A DNA stretch of 64,000 nucleotides from Sediminitomix flava (GCF_003149185.1 NZ_QGDO01000001.1:1736001-1800000); one strand, 5' to 3'; shown: positions 9,385 to 19,234, numbered from the stretch's first letter. Translations and numbers: made by a program. Notes: generated by a model not told the origin, from the letters alone.

Positions 9385-9403
9385 GAAAATGTAGTTTTTA
9401 CTT

Positions 9404-10807
9404 TTACACCGTTTCAGCAATCAGTTCTCTCACGTCAGTGATCTTTCCTGTTACTGCTGTAGCCGCAGCCATCAAAGGACTTGCAAGAAGCGTACGAGCG
9501 CCTGGTCCTTGACGTCCTTCGAAGTTACGGTTTGAAGTAGACACACAATATTCGCCCTTAGGCACTTTATCTTCGTTCATTCCCAAACAAGCTGAACAAC
9601 CTGGTTCACGTAGCTCAAAACCTGCCTCAAAAAGTACTTTATCAATACCTTCTTCTTTGGCTTGTTTTTCGACTTGTTTAGATCCTGGAACAATCAGTGC
9701 GGTTACATTGTCAGCTTTTTGCTTTCCTTTTACGAAAGCAGCTACTTCTCGTAAATCTTCGATACGACTATTGGTACAACTACCAATGAAAACGTAGTTT
9801 ACTTCCTTACCCAATAATGATTGTCCCTCTTCCAAGCCCATGTATTCCAATGATTTTTTGAAAGAATCAGGGTTAGAAGCATCTGAAGCAGTTGGGATAT
9901 TCTCCTGTACTCCGATACCCATTCCTGGATTAGTACCGTAAGTAAGCATAGGCTGAATATCTTCTGCTTTGAAAGTATATTCTTTATCGAAAGTCGCATC
10001 CTCATCTGTGAAAAGTGTCTTCCAATAAGCTACAGCTTTATCGTAAGACTCACCTTGAGGTGCAAATTCTCTTCCTTTAATATATTCGAAAGTTGTTTCG
10101 TCTGGAGCGATCATTCCACCACGAGCACCCATCTCGATACTCATATTACAAACCGTCATACGTGCTTCCATAGAAAGCGAACGGATTGCACTACCAGCAA
10201 ATTCGATGAAGTGACCTGTTCCTCCACCAGCTGTTAATTGAGAAATGATGTAAAGAACGATGTCTTTTGAAGTAACACCTTCTTCTAACTCTCCATCAAC
10301 AGTAATTCGCATCGTTTTTGGTTTTGTTTGCAATAGACATTGTGTAGCCATCACCTGTTCTACTTGCGATGTACCAATACCAAATGCAATTGCTCCAAAT
10401 GCGCCGTGTGTAGAAGTATGGCTATCACCACAAACGATAGTCATACCTGGTTGAGTGAAACCTAATTCTGGTCCGATAACGTGTACAATCCCTTGATAAG
10501 GGTGTCCCAAACCATAAAGTTTCACACCATGATTATGACAGTTTTCTGTCAATTTATTCACTTGCGAACGAGATAATGAATCTTTAATTGGCAAGTGTTG
10601 GTCTTTCGTAGGAACGTTGTGATCTGCGGTAGCGAGGATTCTATCTTTTCTGAAAAGCTCTACTCCACGTTTCTCAATTCCGGCAAAGGCTTGCGGACTT
10701 GTTACTTCATGAATAAAGTGCTTATCGATATAAAGAATCTCTTGATTCCCTTCCACGTGTTCAACAACGTGGCTATCCCAAATCTTATCGAAAAGTGTTT
10801 TAGCCAT
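9404..10807 (-). CDS. leuC: 3-isopropylmalate dehydratase large subunit
   Basis: 467 residues, the normal bacterial LeuC length. It is an aconitase-family 4Fe-4S enzyme. The cluster ligands are Cys344 in GSCTNSR and Cys404/Cys407 in GCSACLG. The active-site segments [13 protein letters not shown] (near 130) and [14 protein letters not shown] (near 225) are intact. It works with LeuD to isomerise 2-isopropylmalate. It lies 54 bases downstream of leuA, in the same transcript. Confidence 0.97.
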   Translation of the reverse strand: MAKTLFDKIWDSHVVEHVEGNQEILYIDKHFIHEVTSPQAFAGIEKRGVELFRKDRILATADHNVPTKDQHLPIKDSLSRSQVNKLTENCHNHGVKLYGLGHPYQGIVHVIGPELGFTQPGMTIVCGDSHTSTHGAFGAIAFGIGTSQVEQVMATQCLLQTKPKTMRITVDGELEEGVTSKDIVLYIISQLTAGGGTGHFIEFAGSAIRSLSMEARMTVCNMSIEMGARGGMIAPDETTFEYIKGREFAPQGESYDKAVAYWKTLFTDEDATFDKEYTFKAEDIQPMLTYGTNPGMGIGVQENIPTASDASNPDSFKKSLEYMGLEEGQSLLGKEVNYVFIGSCTNSRIEDLREVAAFVKGKQKADNVTALIVPGSKQVEKQAKEEGIDKVLFEAGFELREPGCSACLGMNEDKVPKGEYCVSTSNRNFEGRQGPGARTLLASPLMAAATAVTGKITDVRELIAETV

Positions 10808-10861
10808 CTCTTATGTGTCTCTTTGTTAATTTATCTTGGTTATATGCGCTCTTATTGATAC

Positions 10862-12016
10862 TTAAACAGCTGCAGGAGTTTCAGCAAAAATGGTATGCAA
10901 ATCTGCATCAACTACTTCTTTTTTCTGATCCGCTACGTTTAAGAATTTTCTGTACACCTCTTCCAACATATCATGACGTACTTGGTAGCCCAATTTAGAA
11001 GCTCTATACTTCAAGGCTGCACGACCACTACGAGCTGTCAATACAATCTGAGATTGATCAACACCTACTTCTGCTGGATCGATGATTTCGTAAGTTTCAC
11101 GACTCTTGATCACACCGTCTTGGTGAATTCCTGATGAGTGTGCAAAAGCATTTGCTCCTACGATGGCTTTATTGGCTTGAACAGGCATTTTCATTCTATT
11201 TGACACTAGGTTACTCAAACCTGTCAATTCTCTAGAATCAATTCCTGTTTGTACGTTCATATCTCTATGCTGACGCATAATCATGACAACTTCTTCCAAA
11301 GAAGCATTTCCCGCTCTTTCTCCGATACCGTTTATCGTACACTCGATCTGGCGAGCTCCGTATTGCACCCCTGCAATTGAGTTTGCAGTAGCCAAACCAA
11401 GATCATTATGACAGTGTGTAGAAATAGTAGCCTTGTGGATACCATTCACATTTTCCATCAAATATTTGATTTTAGCTCCGTATTGCTCAGGTAAACAGTA
11501 TCCTGTAGTATCAGGAATATTCACAACTGTAGCACCAACCTTGATCACTTCTTCCACTACTCTTGCCAAGAACTCATTATCTGTACGACCTGCATCTTCT
11601 GCATAAAACTCGACGTCTTCAACAAAACGTTTAGCGTATTTGACAGCAGATACGGCTCTTTCAATGATATCTTCTCTTGACGAACGTAATTTGTGGAAAA
11701 TATGGCTATCTGAAGTTCCGATTCCTGTATGAATACGTGGACGAACTGCAGGGATCAAAGCCTCAGCAGCTACTTCAATATCTTTCTTCACAGCTCTTGT
11801 GAGTCCACATATTGTTGCATTCTTTATAACTTTTGAAATTTCATTTACAGAAGTAAAATCACCTGGGCTCGAAATTGGGAATCCAGCTTCAATTACATCC
11901 ACTCCGAGTTTCTCAAGTGCTAAAGCGATTTCAATCTTTTCACTCTGATTTAACTTACAACCTGGGACTTGCTCCCCGTCTCTCAAAGTTGTATCGAAAA
12001 TTGCAACATGTTCCAT
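10862..12016 (-). CDS. leuA: 2-isopropylmalate synthase, short form
   Basis: 384 residues. It condenses acetyl-CoA with 2-oxoisovalerate, the first step of leucine synthesis. The DRE-TIM motif [13 protein letters not shown] is at residues 8-20, the metal-binding HCHNDLG is near 202, and GIGERAGN is near 232. The protein stops after the catalytic barrel and linker. It lacks the roughly 120-residue C-terminal LeuA regulatory domain of the E. coli-type enzyme (about 520 residues), as is usual for Bacteroidota LeuA. Feedback inhibition by leucine through that domain is therefore not expected. First gene of the leu operon. A clear promoter was not found in the 185-base divergent gap upstream. Confidence 0.93.
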   Translation of the reverse strand: MEHVAIFDTTLRDGEQVPGCKLNQSEKIEIALALEKLGVDVIEAGFPISSPGDFTSVNEISKVIKNATICGLTRAVKKDIEVAAEALIPAVRPRIHTGIGTSDSHIFHKLRSSREDIIERAVSAVKYAKRFVEDVEFYAEDAGRTDNEFLARVVEEVIKVGATVVNIPDTTGYCLPEQYGAKIKYLMENVNGIHKATISTHCHNDLGLATANSIAGVQYGARQIECTINGIGERAGNASLEEVVMIMRQHRDMNVQTGIDSRELTGLSNLVSNRMKMPVQANKAIVGANAFAHSSGIHQDGVIKSRETYEIIDPAEVGVDQSQIVLTARSGRAALKYRASKLGYQVRHDMLEEVYRKFLNVADQKKEVVDADLHTIFAETPAAV

Positions 12017-12145
12017 AACTTATATGAATGTAGTGATATTGAGTTCGTTCTATTTTTTCTAAGAGATTGCAAGCTAGAAAGAGAAAAAACGATTGAAAAA
12101 CTTAAATCTATAAGGCCTTACAATTTCTAAAGTTGTGAGTTGAGC

Positions 12146-12174
12146 TTGATTTTCTTCGTTTTTTAGTAATTTAG
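12146..12174 (+). promoter_or_regulatory. Possible promoter for the 516-aa protein
   Basis: TTG at 12146-12148, 18 bases, then TAATTTAG at 12167-12174, one mismatch from TAnnTTTG. It is 27 bases before the ATG. Confidence 0.35.
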
Positions 12175-12201
12175 GGCAGAAAGCATCAAACAATAATTAC
12201 A

Positions 12202-13752
12202 ATGCCCAACCAACAAACGGAACATCTTTTTCAGCTAATTAAATCTCTAACAAAGTCTGAAAAGCGTAGTTTTAAGCTCTATGCACAGCGCACAAGTAAC
12301 AAGGAAGGGATGAAATTTATCCAGCTTTTCGATGTGTTGGATAAGTCAGATCATTATGATGAAAAAGTTATTCTTGAGAAAACGAATATAAAAAAAGCAC
12401 AACTTTCAAATCTGAAAGCACATTTATACAAACAACTGTTAACCAGCTTAAAACTCAATAGTGCTGCTCGGAATATTGATATGCAAATCCGAGAGCAAAT
12501 TGACTTTGCCCAAGTTCTTTATCTCAAAGGACTTTATAAGCAAAGTCTTAAAATTTTGGATAAAACTCGTCAAATGGCGGATACCTATGAGCGTTTCACA
12601 TTAAAGTTGGAAGTCATAGAATTTGAAAAGATTATTGAGCAACAATATATCACCCGAAGTCTAAGAAATAGAGCTGAGGAATTGACTAGCGAAGCAGGTA
12701 GTACTCGCAATAAAATTGCACACCTACATCAGCTTTCCAATTTATCGCTTACTCTTTATGGTATTTATATTAAAGCCGGGCATGTTCGTAATATTGATGA
12801 TTACAAAAGAGTAAAATCGTTCTTTTTTACTCGTCTGCCAGAACTTGACCCCGAAAAGCTTAGCGGTACCGAAAAATTGTATTGGTACATCTGTCATGTT
12901 TGGTACAGCTTTATCATTCAAGATTTTGTAAAATGTTATCGTTATGCTCAAAAATGGATTGAGCTTTTCCACGAACACCCTAACCTTCTAGACCGAGAGC
13001 CAGAGTGGTACTTGAAAGGAATTCATTATTTCTCTGAAACAGTCTTTTTACTGGGTAGACAAGATCAGATGCAATATGCTCTAGATTCTCTACTCCAATT
13101 TGAAGAGCGATATGCAGGAAAGATGAATGAGAATCTGGAAATTCTAGGGTTTCTGTATGAATATACACTTCGTCTGAATATGCATTTTGCGGAAGGGACT
13201 TTTACGGAAGGTACTTCCCTTGCGCCTAAAATTGAGGAACGCATTGCACAGTATGCAGAAAAACTAGACAATCATAGAATTCTAGTTTTCTACTACAAAA
13301 TTGCATGTATGTACTTTGGAGCTGGAGATAACTCAAAATGTATCTTCTATCTGAACAAAATCATTTCATACAGAGACACACGACTTCGTGAAGACATCCA
13401 TTGTTTTGCTCGTATACTTAGTTTGGTTGCACACTTTGAGATGGGAAATGATGACTTGGTTGAATATCAGGTGAAGTCTGTTTATCGTTTCTTAGGAAAA
13501 ATGAATGACCAAAATGCGGTGCAAGAAGAAATCTTCAAGTTTTTGAGAAAATTAGGCAAAATCTCAAACCAAGAAGAACTGAAAGTGCAGTTTGTCTCAC
13601 TTCGAGAAAAGCTCATTGAACTTCGTGAAGATCCTTATGAACGAAGACCATTCAACTACCTTGATCTAATTTCTTGGCTAGAGTGTAAAATTACAAATAC
13701 CCCAATTCAAGAAGTGATCAAAGAAAAATATACAAGTCATAAAGAAAGATAG
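12202..13752 (+). CDS. Conserved Bacteroidota helical protein of unknown function
   Basis: 516 residues, soluble, without signal peptide or membrane segment. It is almost wholly alpha-helical with Tyr/Leu-rich helix pairs (for instance near residues 105-125, 255-280 and 355-390) that look like degenerate TPR/HAT-type repeats, so it is probably a scaffold or protein-binding protein. The N-terminus (LFQLIKSLTKSEKRSFKLYA) is typical of a protein widespread in Cytophagales and Flavobacteriia; I know of no assigned role. It is divergent from leuA and ends in a terminator whose stem overlaps the stop codon. Confidence 0.75.
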   Translation: MPNQQTEHLFQLIKSLTKSEKRSFKLYAQRTSNKEGMKFIQLFDVLDKSDHYDEKVILEKTNIKKAQLSNLKAHLYKQLLTSLKLNSAARNIDMQIREQIDFAQVLYLKGLYKQSLKILDKTRQMADTYERFTLKLEVIEFEKIIEQQYITRSLRNRAEELTSEAGSTRNKIAHLHQLSNLSLTLYGIYIKAGHVRNIDDYKRVKSFFFTRLPELDPEKLSGTEKLYWYICHVWYSFIIQDFVKCYRYAQKWIELFHEHPNLLDREPEWYLKGIHYFSETVFLLGRQDQMQYALDSLLQFEERYAGKMNENLEILGFLYEYTLRLNMHFAEGTFTEGTSLAPKIEERIAQYAEKLDNHRILVFYYKIACMYFGAGDNSKCIFYLNKIISYRDTRLREDIHCFARILSLVAHFEMGNDDLVEYQVKSVYRFLGKMNDQNAVQEEIFKFLRKLGKISNQEELKVQFVSLREKLIELREDPYERRPFNYLDLISWLECKITNTPIQEVIKEKYTSHKER

Positions 13753-13777
13753 TTTCATACTATCTTTCTTTTTTTAC
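13741..13777 (+). terminator. Intrinsic terminator overlapping the stop codon of the 516-aa protein
   Basis: AAAGAAAGATAGT (13741-13753) pairs perfectly with 13759-13771 across a 5-base loop and runs into a T-tract. The TAG stop at 13750-13752 lies within the stem. The convergent MarR gene ends at 13780. Confidence 0.85.
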
Positions 13778-13779
13778 TC

Positions 13780-14298
13780 TTAAAAATCGCCAATATTAGC
13801 TGAGCGTAACTTTGTTAGAATGACAGATAATTGTTCCGCCTCTTCGACATTTATATTGTCCAAAAACTTCTTGAAGGTTCCTAATTCTTTATCTATTTCA
13901 ACCAAAAGATTTAAGCCTTTCTCTGTTATTTCTACATATACCACCCTCCTATCAGAATCAGAACGATACCTTGTTACTAAATCTCTAGGTAATAATTTAT
14001 CAATCATTCGGGTTGTATTAGGCGATCGATCGATCATCCGATCGTTAATATCATGGATAGTTAGGGCAGAAGGAAAAGAGCCTCTCAACATTCTTAGGAT
14101 ATTATACTGTTGAGTGGAAAGATTATACGGTTTCAGAAAAGAATTATGTCTGCTTGTAATTGCATTTGCTGTTACTAAAATCTCAAACATTGCTTTCATC
14201 TGAGGCGTCTTGAAATTTGTTGTTTGGATTCGGTATTCGATTCTAGCACTCTTATCTTCGGTTTGAAGATCAGATTTTTTTGTATCAGACATGATCAT
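13780..14298 (-). CDS. MarR-family transcriptional regulator
   Basis: 172 residues (170 if the second ATG at 14292 is used). A winged-helix DNA-binding region spans about 70-135. The recognition-helix segment is DRMIDRSPNTTRMIDKLL and the wing is the DSDRRVVYVEITEKG loop, the hallmark of MarR proteins. Long N- and C-terminal helices form the dimer interface. The ligand is unknown. It is divergent from the ABC transporter ATPase gene, so that gene or itself may be the target; the 216-base divergent region holds only a weak imperfect dyad near 14319-14339. Confidence 0.88.
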   Translation of the reverse strand: MIMSDTKKSDLQTEDKSARIEYRIQTTNFKTPQMKAMFEILVTANAITSRHNSFLKPYNLSTQQYNILRMLRGSFPSALTIHDINDRMIDRSPNTTRMIDKLLPRDLVTRYRSDSDRRVVYVEITEKGLNLLVEIDKELGTFKKFLDNINVEEAEQLSVILTKLRSANIGDF

Positions 14299-14514
14299 AA
14301 AATTGAATAAAATCTGTTCTTAAATTGTGAAATTTTAAGTGGATAGCGTTCAGATAAAGAACAAAAGTCTTAAATTTATGTCTTGATAACGGTGACTATT
14401 TAGTGAGATTTTATTGATTCTTATCCCTATAGCCTAAGTTTAGTAGTAAGCTTATCCTATTCAACGTTTCATATTGTGATAGAACGATCTTAATTTTTTT
14501 CAGCTTTGGAGACT

Positions 14515-16389
14515 ATGATGGAGAATGCAAGTACACAATTCAACCAAGATTTCATACTCGATGTAAAAAACTTAAAGGTTGAATTCCTAATTGGAAATAG
14601 CAGCTTTTTAGCAGTTGACCAGATTAACTTTAGAGTTGAGCGTGGTGAAACACTCGGCATTGTAGGCGAATCAGGCTCTGGAAAATCTGTTTCGGTACTT
14701 AGTATTTTAAACCTTCTCAAAAACAGAAAAAATATTCGAGTTAGCGGAAATATCCTTTTCCGAAGTAAACGACTTGGAATGGTTGACTTGCTTCAACTTT
14801 CTGAAAAAGAGCTTGAGTCTATTCGTGGCGGAGAAATCGGGATGATCTTTCAAAATCCTATGAGTTCTCTCAATCCTGTTGTACAATGTGGCGACCAAGT
14901 GATTGAAGCTCTTTTAGCTCACGAACCAATTCAAAAATCTGCAGCGAGACGTAGGGTACTACAACTTTTCAAAAAGGTCAAGCTAAAAGACCCTAAGAAA
15001 GTCTACAAATCGTATCCTCATGAGCTTTCTGGAGGTCAACGTCAGCGTGTCATGATTGCGATGGCACTTATTTGCCGTCCTCCCCTTCTTATAGCAGATG
15101 AACCTACAACAGCACTTGATGTAACTGTCCAAAAAGCAATCTTAGAAATCTTACAAGAAATGCGTTACGAGCTTGATACAGCTTGTATCTTTATTTCTCA
15201 TGACCTTGGTGTTATTGCTGAGATTGCAGACCGAGTAAGTATTATGTATAAAGGAAATATTGTTGAAACTGGAATTGTCTGGGAAATCTTCAACAATCCT
15301 CGTCATGCTTATACCAAAGGTTTACTTGCTTGTCGTCCAAGAATGGATATCGAGATCGGACGCTTACCTGTTGTAAGTGATTTTCTGCGTCTTTTACCCA
15401 ATGGACGTATCGAGTCTGTAAGTAATCAGAAATTCAAGTTTCTCTATGAAAATATTGCGCTAAACGAGAATGCTATATATAAAAAGGAGTTTGAGCAAGA
15501 TTTCGTGTATGCACAAGAGCCAATATTGGAGGTAAAAAATCTATGTAAAACATATCCAGTCAAAAAGAATTTCTTAGGTCAAACAGTAGAATGGCATAAA
15601 GCCGTTGATGATGTTTCCTTTGAAGTTTTTGAAGGTGAAACACTCGGACTTGTAGGTGAATCGGGCTGTGGAAAAACCACCTTATCTAGAACTATACTTC
15701 AACTTACAGAGCCGACTAGCGGTGAGGTCATCTATGATGGAAAAGATATTTCTCAGCTCTCTTCCAGAGAAAAGCAACGTCTTCGAAAAGACATGCAAAT
15801 TGTTTTTCAAGATCCTTATTCAGCTCTAAACCCTAGAGAGACTATTGGTCAAGCAATCATGGAGCCTATGATGGTACACAAACTCTACCCTACTGAAAAA
15901 GAGTGTAGAGAAAAAGCCATCGAACTGCTTGAAACAGTCAACCTCAATGAAGCTTTCTTTGACAGATACCCCCATGAATTTTCAGGAGGACAATGCCAAC
16001 GTATCTGTATTGCTAGAGCTTTAGCTCTAAATCCTCGATTTATTATCTGTGACGAATCTGTTTCAGCACTTGATGTATCTGTTCAAGCTACAGTTTTGAA
16101 CTTGCTAAACCACTTGAAGCGAGAGCGTAACCTTACCTATATTTTTATTTCGCACGACCTTTCAGTTGTTAAATACATGGCTGATCGTATTTTGGTCATG
16201 AAAGATGGTAGAATTGTAGAGTTGGATATGGCTAAAAAAGTCTATAACCGTCCGAGAAATTCATATACAAAAGAACTGATCAACGCGATACCTAAGGGTA
16301 CATCTGAAGATATCCGAAAGGCTATGATTGAGCGTAAGAAAAAGCAGATTGAGAAAAGAAGTAAACTTGCAGCGCGCAGAAGTTGGTAA
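14515..16389 (+). CDS. Fused two-domain ABC transporter ATPase, oligopeptide/dipeptide (DppD-DppF) type
   Basis: 624 residues from ATG 14515 (14518 or TTG 14506 are alternatives). Two complete ATPase modules are fused. Walker A GESGSGKS is near residue 51 and GESGCGKT near 380. The ABC signatures are LSGGQRQR near 171 and FSGGQCQR near 488. The Walker B strands end ADEPT and CDES, and each module has an FISHDL H-loop. Each module carries the oligopeptide-transporter extension after the ATPase core (RHAYTKGLL, RNSYTKELI). The order matches DppD plus DppF in one chain, so it should drive import of peptides or related compounds. No permease or binding protein is encoded nearby, so it must pair with components elsewhere. 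Confidence 0.93.
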   Translation: MMENASTQFNQDFILDVKNLKVEFLIGNSSFLAVDQINFRVERGETLGIVGESGSGKSVSVLSILNLLKNRKNIRVSGNILFRSKRLGMVDLLQLSEKELESIRGGEIGMIFQNPMSSLNPVVQCGDQVIEALLAHEPIQKSAARRRVLQLFKKVKLKDPKKVYKSYPHELSGGQRQRVMIAMALICRPPLLIADEPTTALDVTVQKAILEILQEMRYELDTACIFISHDLGVIAEIADRVSIMYKGNIVETGIVWEIFNNPRHAYTKGLLACRPRMDIEIGRLPVVSDFLRLLPNGRIESVSNQKFKFLYENIALNENAIYKKEFEQDFVYAQEPILEVKNLCKTYPVKKNFLGQTVEWHKAVDDVSFEVFEGETLGLVGESGCGKTTLSRTILQLTEPTSGEVIYDGKDISQLSSREKQRLRKDMQIVFQDPYSALNPRETIGQAIMEPMMVHKLYPTEKECREKAIELLETVNLNEAFFDRYPHEFSGGQCQRICIARALALNPRFIICDESVSALDVSVQATVLNLLNHLKRERNLTYIFISHDLSVVKYMADRILVMKDGRIVELDMAKKVYNRPRNSYTKELINAIPKGTSEDIRKAMIERKKKQIEKRSKLAARRSW

Positions 16390-16862
16390 CTCTATCCTTT
16401 AAACTATTACCCTACTCATTATCAAATACTAAACCTGCTCCATCGCATATGGAGCCTGTAGATTGGTTATTTTCCACATTATTAAATGTGTCAAAATCAC
16501 ACTAGTTAATATTTTATAAAACCAAGCGTTTTCCCTCCTTATTTTAATCCTTATTACATTTCTCAGACTTTAGAATTCCAAATGGATTTTTTTAGAGCAA
16601 ATGATGTTCTATCTGAAAGAAAAAGGAATCAAAAATGGTCATTTTCAAGACCTATTAAACGATTTTGAGCAATCGTAATCTCAACAAATTGAAAAGCCTT
16701 GAGAGAATTTTAATCAGATTTCTACCATAAAATACTCTCAATCTTCTCGTAAGCTAACATAAGTCATCATTTTCAAGTGATGTGCTTATACCAAAAAAAA
16801 GGTAGAGTTAGTATCTTTGCTCACGAAATTAGTTTTTATACAAAACAGAAAAATTATTTCCA
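16390..16862. other. Intergenic region upstream of fbaA
   Basis: 473 bases with no credible ORF. It holds a 7-bp GC-rich hairpin at 16437-16455, possibly a weak terminator for the ABC gene. It also holds a long hairpin at 16699-16741 (14-bp arms, one A-A mismatch) and the fbaA -7 box. Confidence 0.6.
16812..16819 (+). promoter_or_regulatory. -7 promoter element of fbaA
   Basis: TATCTTTG matches TAnnTTTG exactly, 43 bases before the ATG. No clear -33 TTTG box is seen at the usual distance. Confidence 0.5.
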
Positions 16863-17945
16863 ATGTCCACTGATATCGTAAAAAACATTAAACCAGGTGT
16901 AGTAACTGGTGAAGATGCAGAGATCTTATATCAATATGCAAAAGAGAAAGGTTTTGCTCTTCCTGCAGTAAACTGTGTAGGTACTGATACTGTAAACGCT
17001 GTATTGGAAACTGCGAAAGAATTGAATGCTCCTGTTATCATTCAATTGTCAAACGGTGGTGCTCAGTTCTACGCTGGTAAAGGACTAAGCAACGACGGTC
17101 AAAAAGCAGCTATCATTGGAGCTGTTTCTGCTGCAAAACACGTTCACGAAGTAGCTGAAGCTTATGGAGTACGCGTGATTTTGAACACTGACCACGCTGC
17201 GAAGAAATTGTTGCCTTGGATCGACGGTCTATTGGACGCTGGTGAAGAGTTCTACAAGCAACACGGAAAGCCTTTGTATACTTCTCACATGATTGACCTT
17301 TCTGAGGAGCCAATCGAAGAGAACATCGCTATCTCTAAGCAATACTTTGAGCGTATGGCCAAAATCGGTATGACGCTTGAAATCGAGCTTGGTATCACTG
17401 GTGGTGAGGAAGATGGTGTTGACAACTCTGATGTTGACGTATCTCGTCTTTACACTCAACCAGAAGAAGTAGCTTACGCATACAAAGAGCTAGGTCAAGT
17501 TGATCACAAATTCTTGGTTGCTGCAGCTTTCGGTAACGTACACGGTGTATATAAGCCAGGTAACGTTGTATTGAAGCCTGCTATCTTGGATGACTCTCAA
17601 AAGTACATCAAAGAGCAATTCAACACTGAAGCTGACAAGCCAGTTAAATTCGTATTCCACGGTGGATCAGGTTCTTCTGTAGAAGAAATCAGAGAAGCTA
17701 TTGGTTACGGTGTAATCAAAATGAACATTGATACTGATACACAATGGGCATTCTGGGACGGTATCAGAGCTTATGAAGCTGAGAACCGTGAGTACTTGCA
17801 AGGACAAATCGGTAACCCACAAGGTGCTGATGAGCCAAACAAGAAATTCTATGACCCACGTGTATGGTTAAGAAAAGGTGAGCAAACAATGATTGCTCGT
17901 TTGAAAAAAGCGTTCGAAGATTTGAACAACGTTAATACACTATAA
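16863..17945 (+). CDS. fbaA: Class II fructose-bisphosphate aldolase
   Basis: 360 residues, matching the long class IIA form (E. coli FbaA is 359). It is a zinc-dependent enzyme that cleaves fructose 1,6-bisphosphate to DHAP and glyceraldehyde 3-phosphate, and the reverse. Visible are Asp110-His111 in NTDHAAK (catalytic Asp and zinc ligand), the ELGITGGEEDGVDNS loop, the zinc histidine in FGNVHGVYK, the phosphate-binding VFHGGSGSS and NIDTDTQWA. It is a single-gene unit with its own -7 box and two tandem downstream hairpins. Codon use looks highly optimised, consistent with high expression. Confidence 0.97.
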   Translation: MSTDIVKNIKPGVVTGEDAEILYQYAKEKGFALPAVNCVGTDTVNAVLETAKELNAPVIIQLSNGGAQFYAGKGLSNDGQKAAIIGAVSAAKHVHEVAEAYGVRVILNTDHAAKKLLPWIDGLLDAGEEFYKQHGKPLYTSHMIDLSEEPIEENIAISKQYFERMAKIGMTLEIELGITGGEEDGVDNSDVDVSRLYTQPEEVAYAYKELGQVDHKFLVAAAFGNVHGVYKPGNVVLKPAILDDSQKYIKEQFNTEADKPVKFVFHGGSGSSVEEIREAIGYGVIKMNIDTDTQWAFWDGIRAYEAENREYLQGQIGNPQGADEPNKKFYDPRVWLRKGEQTMIARLKKAFEDLNNVNTL

Positions 17946-17969
17946 TTATTCTCAACCCTTGAGAATAAT
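17945..17969 (+). terminator. First hairpin after fbaA
   Basis: ATTATTCTCAA and its exact complement flank a CCC loop (11-bp stem). It begins at the fbaA stop codon. It has no T-tract of its own and may protect the mRNA 3' end in tandem with the next hairpin. Confidence 0.5.
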
Positions 17970-18001
17970 AACCTCTCCAATACTTTATTGGAGAGGTTTT
18001 T
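17970..18001 (+). terminator. Intrinsic terminator of fbaA
   Basis: A perfect 13-bp stem (AACCTCTCCAATA at 17970-17982, complement at 17986-17998) with a 3-base loop, running into TTTTTC. Confidence 0.9.
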
Positions 18002-18116
18002 CTTTGCCTTCTATTTTCATAATTTCATCCAAGGTATTTTTTTCAATCGTAAAAAGATGAAATCAAGAGGATTATCTTGCATACCTACTTTTTCCTACTA
18101 ATTATCATACCTTACA

Positions 18117-18148
18117 TTTTCAAGAGCCCCTATTGAAACGTATTTTTG
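18117..18148 (+). promoter_or_regulatory. Promoter of the lytic transglycosylase gene
   Basis: TATTTTTG at 18141-18148 is a perfect TAnnTTTG box. TTTTC at 18117-18121 is 19 bases upstream. The same pair of elements precedes the DUF481 gene at 2549-2579. Confidence 0.5.
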
Positions 18149-18191
18149 TAAAATATAATACTATTATTACTGACCTATAAAATTCACAACC

Positions 18192-19133
18192 TTGAAGAAT
18201 ATCATATTAGGACTACTAAGCTTGTGCGTATTGGGCTTGATGGGCTGGGAATACAAACAATTTCGCGACGAACAAAAAATGCCAGAATATGCAACAGATG
18301 ACAAACGAGAAATACCACTCACCTCAGAGATTGTCCATATTGATATTCCAAAAGAAATAGATTTCTGTGGAGAAAAAGTAAACTTGAACGACCCCGATGT
18401 AAGAGAAAGACTAGACAGAGAACTTCAAGTCAATACTTTTTGGCATTCCAATACCATCCTTACCATGAAGCGAGCCGCTAAATGGTTTCCAATGATCGAG
18501 AAGATATTAAAAGAGGAAAATGTTCCTGACGATTTCAAATACTTGGCAGTTATTGAAAGCGGATTGATCAATGTGGTTTCGCCAGCTGGCGCTACAGGAT
18601 TTTGGCAATTCATGCCCAAAACAGCGAAAGACTTCAAGCTTGAAGTGAACAAAGAAGTTGATATGCGTTACAACCCAGAATTAGCAACTCGTGCTGCCTG
18701 TGCATATTTCAAAAAGGCGCATGAGAAATTTGGCTCTTGGACAGCTGTGGCTGCTGCATACAATATGGGTGTAAGAGGTTACGTAAGAAGTGTAGAGAAA
18801 CAAATGGTAAATAATTACTACGAGCTTCTACTCAATCCAGAGACTTCTAGATATGTATTTAGAATTTTGGCTGTAAAAGAGATTTTCACCAATCCAGAAA
18901 AATATAACTTCAAGCTAAAGGCAGATAACCTCTACAAAGCCGAAAAGCTGAAATACATTGAGATTGATAAAACCATTGAAAATTTAGCTGAATGGGCTAT
19001 TCTTCATGATATCAACTATAAAATTCTGAAAAGACATAATCCTTGGCTACGTATGAACAAGCTTACTGTCAAGAAGAATAAATATAAAATCGCAATTCCT
19101 AAAGACACGAGCCCTTATAAAACAACAACTTAA
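18192..19133 (+). CDS. Lytic transglycosylase (SLT/MltD-like), membrane-anchored
   Basis: 313 residues. It cleaves peptidoglycan between MurNAc and GlcNAc with 1,6-anhydro product. An N-terminal hydrophobic segment (2-20) exports or anchors it. The SLT domain spans about 95-230, with the catalytic Glu in AVIESGL, then GATGFWQFMP and the AAYNMG motif. The C-terminal part (about 255-305) resembles a LysM peptidoglycan-binding domain. The start is TTG: no in-frame ATG exists upstream, and the hydrophobic export segment begins directly after this codon. Own promoter and terminator. Confidence 0.9.
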   Translation: MKNIILGLLSLCVLGLMGWEYKQFRDEQKMPEYATDDKREIPLTSEIVHIDIPKEIDFCGEKVNLNDPDVRERLDRELQVNTFWHSNTILTMKRAAKWFPMIEKILKEENVPDDFKYLAVIESGLINVVSPAGATGFWQFMPKTAKDFKLEVNKEVDMRYNPELATRAACAYFKKAHEKFGSWTAVAAAYNMGVRGYVRSVEKQMVNNYYELLLNPETSRYVFRILAVKEIFTNPEKYNFKLKADNLYKAEKLKYIEIDKTIENLAEWAILHDINYKILKRHNPWLRMNKLTVKKNKYKIAIPKDTSPYKTTT

Positions 19134-19195
19134 AACTGTAATGTTGATAAGTATGTTTATAAACAGTAATTGTGAATAACTTTTAAGAAAAAAGC

Positions 19196-19234
19196 ACTGC
19201 CATAAGTCAAAATTCAAGACTTATGGCAGTTTTT
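19196..19234 (+). terminator. Intrinsic terminator of the lytic transglycosylase gene
   Basis: ACTGCCATAAGTC (19196-19208) pairs perfectly with 19218-19230, loop 9, followed by TTTT. Confidence 0.85.

Noticed and set aside
10055-10454. Two 60-64 codon plus-strand frames opposite leuC
   Set aside because: Antisense shadows of a highly conserved gene.
14319-14339. Imperfect dyad as a MarR operator
   Set aside because: Arms need a bulge to pair and are composed of A and T runs; too weak to list as a site.
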